64,000 nucleotides of DNA from Cryoendolithus antarcticus (Eukaryota > Ascomycota > Dothideomycetes > Cladosporiales > Cladosporiaceae), in the NCBI GenBank assembly GCA_002077065.1, contig NAJO01000021.1, forward strand, positions 1-64,000. Reading direction: 5' to 3'. The notes below the pieces were generated by a model. The model saw nothing but the letters and a program-made list of their open reading frames with translations. It was not told the origin of the DNA and made no database searches. The position numbers were made by a program, and so were the translations under genes. This document shows positions 40,788 through 51,303 of this stretch, one piece after another (within the stretch, counting starts at the first letter, position 1; the number at the start of each line of letters is the position of its first letter).

Positions 40788-43751
40788 ATGGCGCGTGGTA
40801 TCACTGCTGGCCTTCTCAGTCTGAGCGTGTTGCTCACGCAGGCGAATGCCTTGCCCTCTCCTCAATGGAATGCGCCTCCCGTCAATGGGTGGAACGCCCC
40901 TCCCTCGAATGGCTGGAATGGCTCTCCTTCTCCACCAGGGAACGGCGCCCCTGCTCCTCATGGCAACGGTGCACCCGCCACTCCAGGGAATGGCGGCACA
41001 ACCCCTTCCTGGAGCGCCGGCCCCTCTACCTCGTCAACCAGCGTTCGCTCCTCTACTTTGACCACCGTGTCGACCACCACTTGGGGTGGCATCTCTACTT
41101 CGTCCACGAAACCCGTCACCTCTCCTACCTCAACCGTGTCCTCCAACACTTTGGGTGGCATGTCTACTTCGTCCTCGAGCCCCGTTCCATCTCCTACCAC
41201 AACCTCCATCCCTTCCCCGTCCTCGACGTCCGTCCCCGTCCCGTCATCAACCGGTACCAAGACCCCTGCACGAGGTTCTTGCGCCGCTGTCGCTGCTAGC
41301 GGTGACACATACGTCGAGCCTGCCACCGGCGATGTTTACAAGGTCCAACCCTCCTACGACTACCAAGACAGCGACCTCGCACCGATTCAAGTGAGCGCCT
41401 ATTCTGGCTGCTTCAGTGCCTGCAGCACCTACTTCCCTTGCGTTGCCTTTGTCTACCTCGGTGGCGACAATGGTGGCAACTGCTATCTCAAGAGCAGAGC
41501 GCAGGGCGGTAACACCAACCCAGGGGCTTGTGCCGGCGCTCGTATCTCTGATGGAAGTGGTCCCCGTACGTACACTAACCCAACCACGACCAGTGCCTCT
41601 CTGCCTGCCACCACATCGGCTGTGACTGCACCTTCTGCAAGCGCTATAGCCGTTGTTGCTGGATCTTGTGCCGCTCTCGCCGCGAAGGGTTCTTACTACA
41701 TCTCGTCAACTGGCCAGAATTATACTCTGCAGTGCGGCGAAGACCATAACGGCGGCGATCTACAGGGCTTGCCCATCAACAGCTTCGTCGACTGCACTAA
41801 TGTCTGCGACAAGACCGTTGGGTGCATCGCGTACTCCTACACGAACAATGGTGGCTCTCAGACTTGCTACCTCAAATCTGCCATCACCCATGGTGGTATT
41901 AGCCCTGGCGTCGACTACGCCTACAAGAACCAGTCGACCCCACAGTCTTGGACCAGCTCATCACAGCCATGGACGTCGACAACGTCCTCTATCTCGTCCT
42001 GGACCGACGCACCACCGCCGTACATTACAACGACCACGTCGTCATCTGGAAGTTGGGTGACTGTCACTTCCACGCGGACTGGCTCCTCTTCCTGGGTCAC
42101 TGTCACTGTCACCAGCAGTACCTCGTCGACCTCAAGCGCTCCCGCATCCACCAGCTGCAAGCCGAGTCTCAGCGTGAGCGTATCTGGCACCACAGTCACT
42201 GCCACGACTACGGCTGCTCCAACTCCACCACCACCACCACCGCCACCGTCACCATCAATCTCGTCGCAGTCAGCCATCACCACCAAGACGATTGTCACTA
42301 TCCCTTGGCCTACTACCACTTCGAAGTCGGTGTGGGCCACCACTTGGTCCAAGGGAGCACCTGCCCCCACTTACTATCCAGATCCAGGACCACCGGTTCC
42401 CATCGGCGGGCCAGGTGGCGCACCGTCGTCTCCTCCGCCACCGGGACCAGGCCCCATCGGTGGGCCAGGTGGCGCGGCCCCGTTCCCTCCGGCATCAGGA
42501 CCAGGTCCTATTGGAGGGCCAGGTGATTGGGACGGCAACTCACCGCAATCTGGCACTTGGTCATTTGATCAATCCGGTCGGGGCAGCTCTTGGGGAGGCT
42601 CAGAGTCTACAGGCGGGTGGAGCTCGGCTTCTGCTGTGGCATATGATCGTTCCGACCGTACGAAGGGCGTGAATGTGAAGCGCACTGTCGTTGGACCGCC
42701 TTCTGGACTGCCGCACATGGGAGACCAGATGCCAGAAGGACTTGCAGCTATTCTATGGGTGCCGAAGGAGGTTTCTGCTCTGCCAGACTCCACTTTGGTT
42801 CAGTATCCAAAGCTTGCGCCCGACCAACCCAGCGAGAATGAATCTAAAGCATTACGCGATCCGAAAATCGCCATGGACATATTGGTCAACGCCACGGTGG
42901 CGGAGGCTTCACGCAACTTTAGTCACAAGGATGGACCAGTGCCAACGCTGACTGAAGAGCAAGAGATGGTATTGAATTACACCCGCGCCGCTCCAGAGGA
43001 TGTTGCACAAGCTGATTCCGACCGCATCAAGTCTGCCCTGAAAGCTTACCGTGACGCGAATCCGGGCAAAGTCGGGGATGTCATATTGGATCATGGCGAA
43101 GCAGATAGGAATCTCATGGAAATGCAGCAAAAAGAGGATGTCTGGCCGGGCGCTGTCGTCACCCCTGAGTATGTCAAGATCATCGCCAAAGCGCTGGAGG
43201 TACCCGAGAAGCGTGCAGTCGCCGTGTTCGATCGCTTGGCAGATGAGAAGGCAACGGAAGCAGAGCGCGAGGCTCTAGAGATCAAATATGTTGAATCGCG
43301 AGCAGTCCACGATCTCTGGCACACCGACCCCGAGGACTTCAACCGCATCGCTCACGAAGTCTACAAGATCAGGCGGCAGCGGGGATTCCGCGACGCGGAG
43401 GCTTACGATCCCCGCAGCGAGATGTTGTCAGCCAGAGGTATCGTCTATGTCGTCCGTGAAGACAGTCATGACCGCCAGCAAAATCACATTCCTTTCAGCG
43501 AGCCCGGCAAGAAGTATGACAACAAGTCTGGTGATAAGTTCGACGCGGAGGATGAGGCACTCAAGGCTGCCGCAGAGGGATTGAAGAAGTGGAGCGATGA
43601 GAGGAAGGCGAAGGCGAAGGGCCGCGGAATCATTCACCACAAGAAGACTGGTAAGCAGACACGTGATGCTGTCGCTGGCGTTCACCATTGCCCTTGGACT
43701 GACGACGAGTCTTGTGACGCAGCTGAGATGTGGGGTGATCGAGACTGGTGA
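40788..43751 (+). CDS. Large secreted PAN/Apple-type surface protein
   Basis: A single exon encodes 987 residues. ATG 40788 starts a signal peptide ending at about residue 21, while the longer frame begins with TTG. Order of parts: Asn-Gly-Trp-Asn-Ala-Pro-Pro-type repeats (25-80), a Ser/Thr-rich linker, a cysteine domain at about 165-250, a second similar cysteine domain at about 285-375 (both with Gly-Ser-Cys-Ala-Ala starts and a Cys-Tyr-Leu-Lys-Ser end), long Ser/Thr/Val and polyproline runs, three Gly-Pro-Ile-Gly-Gly-Pro-Gly repeats near 530-580, and a 340-residue charged C-terminal region with paired cysteines at its end. The cysteine units resemble PAN/Apple domains, which bind sugars or proteins. 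The C-terminal region is unknown to me. A cell-wall or extracellular role is inferred. Confidence 0.75.
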   Translation: MARGITAGLLSLSVLLTQANALPSPQWNAPPVNGWNAPPSNGWNGSPSPPGNGAPAPHGNGAPATPGNGGTTPSWSAGPSTSSTSVRSSTLTTVSTTTWGGISTSSTKPVTSPTSTVSSNTLGGMSTSSSSPVPSPTTTSIPSPSSTSVPVPSSTGTKTPARGSCAAVAASGDTYVEPATGDVYKVQPSYDYQDSDLAPIQVSAYSGCFSACSTYFPCVAFVYLGGDNGGNCYLKSRAQGGNTNPGACAGARISDGSGPRTYTNPTTTSASLPATTSAVTAPSASAIAVVAGSCAALAAKGSYYISSTGQNYTLQCGEDHNGGDLQGLPINSFVDCTNVCDKTVGCIAYSYTNNGGSQTCYLKSAITHGGISPGVDYAYKNQSTPQSWTSSSQPWTSTTSSISSWTDAPPPYITTTTSSSGSWVTVTSTRTGSSSWVTVTVTSSTSSTSSAPASTSCKPSLSVSVSGTTVTATTTAAPTPPPPPPPPSPSISSQSAITTKTIVTIPWPTTTSKSVWATTWSKGAPAPTYYPDPGPPVPIGGPGGAPSSPPPPGPGPIGGPGGAAPFPPASGPGPIGGPGDWDGNSPQSGTWSFDQSGRGSSWGGSESTGGWSSASAVAYDRSDRTKGVNVKRTVVGPPSGLPHMGDQMPEGLAAILWVPKEVSALPDSTLVQYPKLAPDQPSENESKALRDPKIAMDILVNATVAEASRNFSHKDGPVPTLTEEQEMVLNYTRAAPEDVAQADSDRIKSALKAYRDANPGKVGDVILDHGEADRNLMEMQQKEDVWPGAVVTPEYVKIIAKALEVPEKRAVAVFDRLADEKATEAEREALEIKYVESRAVHDLWHTDPEDFNRIAHEVYKIRRQRGFRDAEAYDPRSEMLSARGIVYVVREDSHDRQQNHIPFSEPGKKYDNKSGDKFDAEDEALKAAAEGLKKWSDERKAKAKGRGIIHHKKTGKQTRDAVAGVHHCPWTDDESCDAAEMWGDRDW

Positions 43752-44373
43752 GAGATTTCATGGCCCTCGCTGCATACCTGCGTAGTCAGGAAGTGATGTC
43801 AAGGGTGGTGCGTGGGCTGCGGTACGATGTCCGGCTGGGACATGGGCGGAATTGGATGGACAGAATGATGGCGGCATAGGATGCCAGAGTGAGGATTAGA
43901 TTGAGTATGCGGATCGCAAAAGTATTAGAACTGTCGTATCAATTGGCACTTTACTTAAAATGACTGCGACGTCGAGTGCTCCACATGCGTATCATCGTCC
44001 AGAGTATTCGACTCCCCCAACGAGCGTTAACACCCCAGAGTGACTGCTATACACGTTTAAATCTCTTATGTCGCAGTTCAATTTAGATACGCCTCTTATC
44101 GATTTCCATGAGTCTGGACTTCTCGAAGCCTGCATGCAGATGAAACGGCGCTGCGGCTGAATATCGCCAGGGGTGGCGTCGCTTGACCTCGACCTTTAGC
44201 AGAGCGACAAGTGTAGATCCAGCATTTATCTGTTTCCTCCTGTCTGTTACCAGAGCCAGATTACAGTCGTGGTTGATTGATCTTGGCTGTGAGTGGAAAA
44301 TAATCCGAGCCGCTCGACAATAGGCAGTCACCGTTCGGCAGCATACACAACACGTCGATACAGAGCACTACTT
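43752..44373. other. Intergenic
   Basis: No supported feature was seen between the PAN-domain gene and the CorA-like gene. Confidence 0.5.
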
Positions 44374-45998
44374 ATGACCGCGGCCACTCCAGCTCCAAGA
44401 CTCTCTCCTGATGAGCACAAATATTTGACAACTGTCCAAGACAAGATCCGAGATCACAGCCCCTCCTTCCGATTCGATGGCAAACCAGGAGCACCACCGC
44501 CTCCGCCTCTGGCGGCTTGGTTTGGCTCACCTTCCGAGACAACTAGCATCAATGACATCCTAGAGCTCTGCATCGCAGAGCGCGACAAACCCGCGGCCTG
44601 CGTGATCGAAGCTATCAACTTCCACTGGATCGCTAGGATCGGGCACTTTCTCGACATCGAGCCTGCGTTCTTCGCGGAGTACTTTATCAACCCAGCGGCC
44701 TCAGATCCATGGGCTGAGACATTCGATCAGTATGAATGCAAAGACAAGCCAGACGATCACTGTCGGTCGCGACATATTGATGGCGTGTTCGAAGTCCGGC
44801 ACCTCAGCGGACAAAGTGACCCTCTCACAGCATTGCGAAACGCAGCAACGAGACCGGCCGCGGAACGCAATGCCTGGCTACCGGTGAACGGCTACGCACC
44901 TTCATGCACTATGCGGATTTCATACTGCCGGGTGACACCTCTGCTATGTGAGTTTTGGAGCTACGCTATGCTACAGCCTAGACTGATGAATCCCCAGACC
45001 TCTTCCTTGTCGACCCCGAGCTTTCTGCTACACCCAACACCAGTTCTCGCGCCGGGAAACACGACGGTCTCCGCCCGGGCAGTGGCCAAACGTACCTCGA
45101 TCTCTGCCACGACCGCCGGCGGACAGATCTCCGTGTAGCATACTCCACCCGCCGCGGCGGCATCTTTCTGCCCCAACTTGTGACGCACCACGAGCACCGC
45201 CTCTACGACATCTTCTGCAGCTTTTTCTACCACCGCTGGCACCTGAATGTCCTCTTCAGCGAGCATATCGATAAGCACACAGCGATAGGCCGCGAGTTCC
45301 TGCTCCACTTCGTCGCGACTTCGACCTGGCGAACGAATCTACTGACCATCAATCGTGAGATCAAAAAAGTCTCATTCAAAGAACTTCGTCAACCAGTCCT
45401 CTCGACGAACACAAAGCTTCACGACCTTCGCGAAGAGCTCGATGTCTTCATCACAGGCTTCTCCGAGATCTTCCGCGGTCGCTCTGGGCTTCGACGCGAA
45501 CACAACGAAATGCTCCGGAGGAACAATCCGGATCGCCTCAACAACCTTACCGAGTCTAACCCGTTGGCACACTTACAAGACACGATGAAAGATGCCCAAG
45601 AACTCCAGCGCTTCCTGATGGACAGTTTCCAGCTGCTGATCAGCTCCGTGAGCGTCATGGACATCAAGGACCAGGCGGCGCAGACTAAGATCTCGCAAGC
45701 GCAAAACGATCGCGCTGCGAGACTGACACAGCTGGCATTTGTTTATGTGCCGCTGTCATTCGTGACGGGGATCTTCGGAATGAATATTCGGGAGATCAAC
45801 GACTCACCGGTGCCGGCTTGGATTTGTGTTGTCGCGTTGGTAGTCGTGGCAGTTGCGACGGGGGCGATATTCGGAGGATACGAAGTATGGAAATTGCTTA
45901 CAAAGAAGGAACAGCCAGCGAACGGCCTAGGGACTGTGACGCCTTCGCCGTCGACTCTGAGGATTGTCGATGTTGAGAAGGGACAGAAGCAAGCTTAG
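44374..45998 (+). CDS. CorA-like divalent metal transporter family protein (two exons)
   Basis: Exon 1 is 44374-44947 and exon 2 is 44998-45998, with a 50-nt intron (GTGAGT, GACTGAT branch). The protein is 524 residues. The long N-terminal cytosolic domain is followed by a helical stalk and two C-terminal membrane helices. The selectivity motif Gly452-Met453-Asn454 follows a hydrophobic first helix (Phe-Val-Thr-Gly-Ile-Phe), as in CorA Mg2+ channels. The second helix is at about 468-490. Many fungal members are divergent and their metal is untested. Assignment as a CorA-like fold is firm, as a magnesium channel likely. Confidence 0.82.
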
Positions 45999-46298
45999 AT
46001 GGCCTTACCTACACCCCTTTCAATATGTTAAAGATCTCAGTGAGCAGCGCTGTTTTCCTATGCGTTGATTCTTCATTACACGGCAATGGCTAATTGAGAA
46101 GGTCACGGTGGAGAGGGAAATGTGAGAGGTATACCTTGTGGACTGGTGCTCCCACGGAAGTAGTTTTTGCAGTATGGCACTCCCAGTGGTCGTGATAGTA
46201 GCACCTCCTCTCGAGATCTAAACGAGAGCTCGGATCGAATCTTATATATGATCTCGTTGTGTATTATGTACCAAACCGTCTGTCAAACCTTCCATCAA

Positions 46299-48040
46299 TC
46301 AACAGTTCGTCAGCAGATACACAGCGGTATCATGCGGCTCCACCTTGGTCTTGATGCTTCCCCTCTTGCATCCCATGTCCTTTCCGGTCCATACATCGGT
46401 CGCCCTATACCTGCCTCTCGCCTTCAGTCCCGGGATTTCGCTGAACTGCGCAGTCATCGTCTTCGTATCGTTGTACGGGTTGAAGGTCGCAACCATCGTC
46501 CCCTTCTCGGACTGTCCAGCCCAGTACTGCGCCGGGAACGTCGAGTTGAAAGTGTAGTCTGCATTTGTACCCCATTTGTACGGCTTCGCGGGCTTGCCGA
46601 ACGTGCCATCTTGATTGAAGGCGATCAAGTACTTGTTCTCGAGTATGTTTAGCTCCGGCTGCGTGAGCTTAGTTATGTCTGTGCCGATGAGGAGAGGTGA
46701 CTTCATCATTGCCCAGAGCGCGAAGTGGGAGCGCTGTTCTTCGACTGTGAGGTTGCCGTTGCCGATCTCCAGCATGTCGGGGTCGTTGTGGCCGTAGAAA
46801 TCGGCGTAGTCGCCGAGGAAGGAGTTGACGTTCAGGATCTGGAGGATACGACCCCATCCGGCTACGAGAAACGTCAGTGTGTGCTACATTGCGTGGATCG
46901 ATTGTGATTGACTTACAGTTGATGTCGTTGGTCGTGCGCCACGAGCTGCCAGTAGCATTTCCCCATCTCCACGGCTGATCAACACCCCACTCGCACAAGC
47001 TGTACACAATCGTCCTGTTCTGCGCAAGTAGGGCGTCACGCATGATGCGGAAGCGAAGTGCAGTGTATTTCTGAGTGTAGTTCACGGAGTCCGAGGGGAA
47101 GTTTGGGTAGTCCAGGTTGCAGAATGGAAACGTAACGTTGAAGGAATAGTATCCGGTTTGCGGTGTAGCAGTGGTGCAACTACCATTCTTCATGCCCTTG
47201 CTATCGAAACTTGGGTCGCTGTTACATGAGAGGCAATCGTCAAAGTATTCAGGTTCCACGAAGCAGTTGTCGTACTAGTTTCACGTCAGCCCTGGTCCAG
47301 TGCCAGACGCATGACCGGAGGACAAACCTTCAAGTAATCCATCCCCCAGTCCGAGAACGTCTTCGCATCCAACTTCTCGTAGCCCAGAGATCCAGCGTAC
47401 CGACCGCAGGTCATAGACCCGCTCGAGGAATAAAATCCGACCTTCAGTCCGAGATCATGGACCTTCTGTGCTGTTCCTTGGAGACCAGTAGGGAACTTAG
47501 TCAAGTTCGGCCGCAGTTGGCTGGTGATGGGATCCCGTCCTTCGGAGTTCTGCCAGCAATCGTCCGTGATCACGTACTCGTAGCCGGCGCCCTTGAGACC
47601 TGTGTCGACGAGTGCATTGGCGGCGAGCAGGACCCTGGGCTCGTCGATGTCGCAGCCGTAGGCATTCTATGGATGATCAGCATTGCCTTTCGAACACAAC
47701 GTAGCTAACTCAGTCTTTCGTGAAGTCTGAGTGCTCCTGTGCAACTATCAGCGCACCTGCAACAGTGGAACGCCGTGTTGCCGTGTCTGTGAGATCGGAG
47801 AGACCGGAGCAGTAGTACGAACGAGTCTGCTCTCTCTCTCGGTGACATCGGACACTACATTGACTTTTGCGGGTGCCTCTATAGTACCATAGGAGCGTTC
47901 AGACTTCAAGAGAGACGTCGATGGTGTGTACTCACCCAACTGTTCCACCCAAGTGCTGGGAGTCTGCCGGCCTGATTGGCCAGCTCCAGTGTCCATGCTG
48001 CAGGCAGCGCAGCGAGAGCGAGTGCTGTAGTTCTGATCAT
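46299..48040 (-). CDS. Secreted alpha-galactosidase, GH27 (four exons)
   Basis: Exons are 47936-48040, 47328-47666, 46917-47274 and 46299-46861, giving 454 residues. Introns are 269, 53 and 55 nt. The first contains TIR element copy C. A signal peptide (about 1-17) is followed by the family start Leu-Gly-Trp-Asn-Ser-Trp, split by intron 1 from Asn-Ala-Tyr-Gly. The nucleophile is Asp150 in Lys-Tyr-Asp-Asn-Cys and the acid/base is Asp265 in Arg-Thr-Thr-Asn-Asp-Ile. The C-terminal beta domain is present. The enzyme removes terminal alpha-galactose from galactomannan and raffinose-type sugars. A mannanase gene lies 3 kb away on the same strand. Confidence 0.9.
47713..47918 (+). mobile_element. 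TIR element (MITE-like), copy C, in the alpha-galactosidase intron
   Basis: The two arms are 47724-47760 and 47869-47905, which are inverted repeats with 27 of 37 positions matching without gaps. Weaker similarity runs about 12 bases further out on both sides. The core carries CCGTGTCTGTGAGA and CTGCTCTCTCT, both also in copy B. Copy C is antisense to its host gene. Without it the intron would be about 63 nt. No open frame. Confidence 0.65.
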
Positions 48041-49604
48041 GTTGGTGAAGATATGAGATTGGAGATAAGTGACAGCTAAGAAAAGTCCTAGGAAGCGACT
48101 GAAAGACACTTAACCCTTCACGCCGAACAAGTCATAGCAATTGATGGAAGATCTCCTCCACCTTGCTCTGCTGTGTAGTGCAATTCTTTGCCGGATGTAG
48201 TGGGTAGTCGGGTATGCTCCTCTGTCAGTTGCTCTGTAGCCCAGCGGAATCCCCGCAGTTGATGACATTGACTTCTATTCAGTGTGACATGACGTTGCTT
48301 GGGGTAAAATGGGTAAAGCTGGAGGAATTGGAGAAGCTCAAAGTACCTGCATGACCGGGAAGTGGAGGAAGTGGGGGGACGTCTATGGTTGTCCTCTGAG
48401 CCTACCTGTGTAGCTACTGAGTTGGCCAGAGTGATCGCCTCACGATCGCAGGCTGCAAAACCAGAGGGAAAGGAAACCACGCATCAGACATGTATCATTT
48501 GCGCGAACTGCCGAAGTCCCTCACGCACCCGTTGCTGAATTCTCAACAATCAAAGCGACCTTCGCTACCACGGAAATTCGCTATCACCTGTGCTTTGGTA
48601 TCTATCAGCTCTCGTGACTCTCACAGGAAAGAGACCGGCGCTACAATGTCGTGCGTACGCTGGCAATAGCTCTATCCAAGTCTGCCATATTCTGGAGATC
48701 CAACATGGTCAACATGCAATGCTGGTGGACGTTCATCCAGCGTTACCATCGCCTCTCGCCTTTGGGAGAAAATTCGCCCGACACCAACTAAACCACTTCG
48801 CCATGCGCTATTCATTAGCTCTCAACATGATAGGATCGAGCTCAAGCTCAGGGTGGGGCTTGTGAAAGGCAATGCGTCCCTTGTTGGCCCTCGATATTCC
48901 ACATATCGCCAGTGTAATACGATGCCTGGTAAACGTTGCAAGCGTTACGAGCGCCAGGCCAGCGGTGTCAAGCCTTGCCCCTGATTGATCTGCGATATGG
49001 ATCTGGAGCAGGTATGCCAGGAAGTTCTGTCGCCATGATGATAGTGCGATCTTGCCGTCGCAATCATAGTCCGAAGATGGGAGTAAGCGACGCACCAGCT
49101 AGCTACTTCTTCTCCTGTCGTAAGAGCTTAAATCATGCTCTGTGTCCAAGCAAATGAAGCTCTCAATCGAATAAGGAAGGTAATCGCACGCGCAACGAAC
49201 TTGTAGTTTTATCTATGTGCAGCCTCGCTTTCACCTCTGAAAACCGGAGACTACGGCTCTGCTTTTGATGGCATCGAGCATCTTGCGCTTGTTGAAAGCG
49301 TAAGGTTGTGATCGAAGTGAAGGACATGCTGCACATACATGGGAAAATACATAGCACAGGTAGGCAAGGTCATCATGAGCGCAGAATCGCAGTGACGCTC
49401 GATAGAAGTTCAATCGCCGGCATTCCAAAACCGGTAAGCGCTGCGTCATTTCGCTTTCTGCACGTCGAACGCGAGATCGGGGCGTCGAAGCACGTCGTCC
49501 AGCCAAATTTTCTTATGGTGTATGACTGGTCGATATCACGCCATATATTGACTACGGCTAAGTCAAATTTTGTCTCAAGCCCTTCCTCTTGTACTCCATC
49601 CTCC
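48041..49604. other. Divergent intergenic region, GH27 and phosphoglycerate dehydrogenase
   Basis: About 1.56 kb without a supported gene. The phosphoglycerate dehydrogenase frame stays open upstream to 49308 but has no good start there. A 19-base segment at 48564-48582 nearly repeats 22277-22295. Confidence 0.45.
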
Positions 49605-51047
49605 ATGACTTCCAACACAATGCCCACCGCAGCTCGGGACATCCCTTCGCCGAATGGCTTCCACCCAGGTGACCTTGCACGCACAGTCTCAAGCTCGTTC
49701 GGCACACTCGACCTTTCCACCAGCCCGACAGCAACCTTCCACAGCCCTAACAACAGCTTCGGCGGCCCACCTCGGACGTCTGCCAAACAGCTCAAACCCT
49801 TCGCAACCTCAGACATCAAGGTTCTGCTGCTAGAGAATGTCAACCAGACGGGCCAGACCATCCTCAAGGGCCAAGGCTACCAAGTCGAAGCACACAAGAG
49901 CTCATTACCCGAGGATCAGCTGATAGAGAAGATTAGAGACGCGCATGTCATTGGCATTCGCTCGAAGACCAAGCTCACGGCGAATGTGCTCAAGCATGCC
50001 AAGAACTTGATAGTAGTTGGGTGCTTCTGCATTGGCACGAACCAGGTGGATCTCAAGTTTGCGGCGGAGAATGGTATTGCGGTCTTCAACTCGCCTTTCA
50101 GCAACTCGAGATCTGTGGCTGAGCTTATGATTGGCGAGATCATCTGCTTGGCAAGGCAGATCGGCGACAGGAGCAATGAGATGCACCAGGGTAGCTGGTC
50201 GAAGGTCTCAAATGGCTGCTGGGAAGTACGAGGAAAGACGCTGGGGATCGTGGGATACGGGCATGTCGGCAGTCAGCTGTCCGTGCTGGCAGAGGCTATG
50301 GGCATGAAGGTCATCTACTACGACGTGGTCAACCTTATGGGCATGGGCACCGCTGGACAAGTGCCTACGCTGGAGGCATTGCTCAACGGCGCAGACTTCG
50401 TCACATTGCACGTGCCTGAACTCCCCGAGACGAAAGACCTCATCGGCGAAAAGCAAATCTCCCAAATGCGCAATGGCGCCTACCTCCTAAACGCCTCTCG
50501 CGGCAGCGTAGTCGACATCCCCGCCCTCATCAAAGCACTCCAAGCTGGCAAGCTCGGAGGCGCAGCTCTAGACGTCTACCCCAATGAGCCCGGCGCCAAT
50601 GGCCCAACTTTCAACGCCGAGCTAAACGACTTCACCGAAGACTTGCGCAAATGCAAGAACATCCTGCTCACGCCTCACATCGGTGGCTCGACCGAGGAAG
50701 CGCAGTCAGCTATTGGCGTCGAAGTCGCGGACGCGCTGGTCAAGTACGTCAACTATGGCACTACTATCGGCGCGGTCAATATGCCTGAGGTGTCGCTCCG
50801 AAATCTGACGCAGGATGAGCCGAACCACGTGCGCGTGGTGTATATCCACAAGAACGTTCCTGGTGTGCTGCGGAAAGTCAACGAAGTGCTGGGAGACCAT
50901 AATGTTGACAAGCAGATGACAGATTCGAGGGGTGAGGTTGCCTACCTCATGGCTGATATCTCGAATGTCAACACCAGCGAGATCAAGAATCTGTATCAGA
51001 ATCTGGAGGATCTTGGAAGTCGGATACGGACGAGGGTGCTCTACTGA
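49605..51047 (+). CDS. D-3-phosphoglycerate dehydrogenase (serine biosynthesis)
   Basis: A single exon gives 480 residues from ATG 49605. ATG 49620 is an equally possible start. The enzyme oxidises 3-phosphoglycerate to 3-phosphohydroxypyruvate with NAD, the first step to serine. After a disordered ~55-residue N-terminus comes the catalytic domain, then the NAD-binding Rossmann motif Gly-Ile-Val-Gly-Tyr-Gly-His-Val-Gly-Ser, then Asn-Ala-Ser-Arg-Gly with a catalytic Arg, the acidic residue in Asp-Val-Tyr-Pro-Asn-Glu-Pro and the catalytic His in Thr-Pro-His-Ile-Gly-Gly. A C-terminal ACT domain (about 405-480) would allow feedback control by serine. It matches yeast Ser3/Ser33 in length. Confidence 0.93.
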   Translation: MTSNTMPTAARDIPSPNGFHPGDLARTVSSSFGTLDLSTSPTATFHSPNNSFGGPPRTSAKQLKPFATSDIKVLLLENVNQTGQTILKGQGYQVEAHKSSLPEDQLIEKIRDAHVIGIRSKTKLTANVLKHAKNLIVVGCFCIGTNQVDLKFAAENGIAVFNSPFSNSRSVAELMIGEIICLARQIGDRSNEMHQGSWSKVSNGCWEVRGKTLGIVGYGHVGSQLSVLAEAMGMKVIYYDVVNLMGMGTAGQVPTLEALLNGADFVTLHVPELPETKDLIGEKQISQMRNGAYLLNASRGSVVDIPALIKALQAGKLGGAALDVYPNEPGANGPTFNAELNDFTEDLRKCKNILLTPHIGGSTEEAQSAIGVEVADALVKYVNYGTTIGAVNMPEVSLRNLTQDEPNHVRVVYIHKNVPGVLRKVNEVLGDHNVDKQMTDSRGEVAYLMADISNVNTSEIKNLYQNLEDLGSRIRTRVLY

Positions 51048-51303
51048 GGGCGAGAGGGAAGCTGGTAATGTGGGATTAGCGAGGGGCGCATTGGAAGAAT
51101 ACAACCAAAAGCCTCGAGGGGCATGCATGATGATACTTCAACATAGATACGCGGGACATGAGTCCGCCGGCGACTGGATAAAGTATACTCAAAGGACCAC
51201 AATCGTCATCACGTTGAGGCAGAAATAGCGTAGAGGATTGGACCCAATTCGCTCATGCTACTTCAGAACAAAAGCTGCCCATTCCGCGATTCCACGCAGC
51301 CAC

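Noticed and set aside
41921..42370. 149-residue minus-strand Val/Gly-rich frame
   Set aside because: Complement of the Ser/Thr/Pro repeats of the PAN-domain gene; low-complexity shadow.
44870..44950. Apparent frameshift in the CorA-like gene (a second frame looks protein-like)
   Set aside because: A normal 50-nt intron at 44948-44997 joins the original frame to the conserved downstream sequence, so no lesion is needed.
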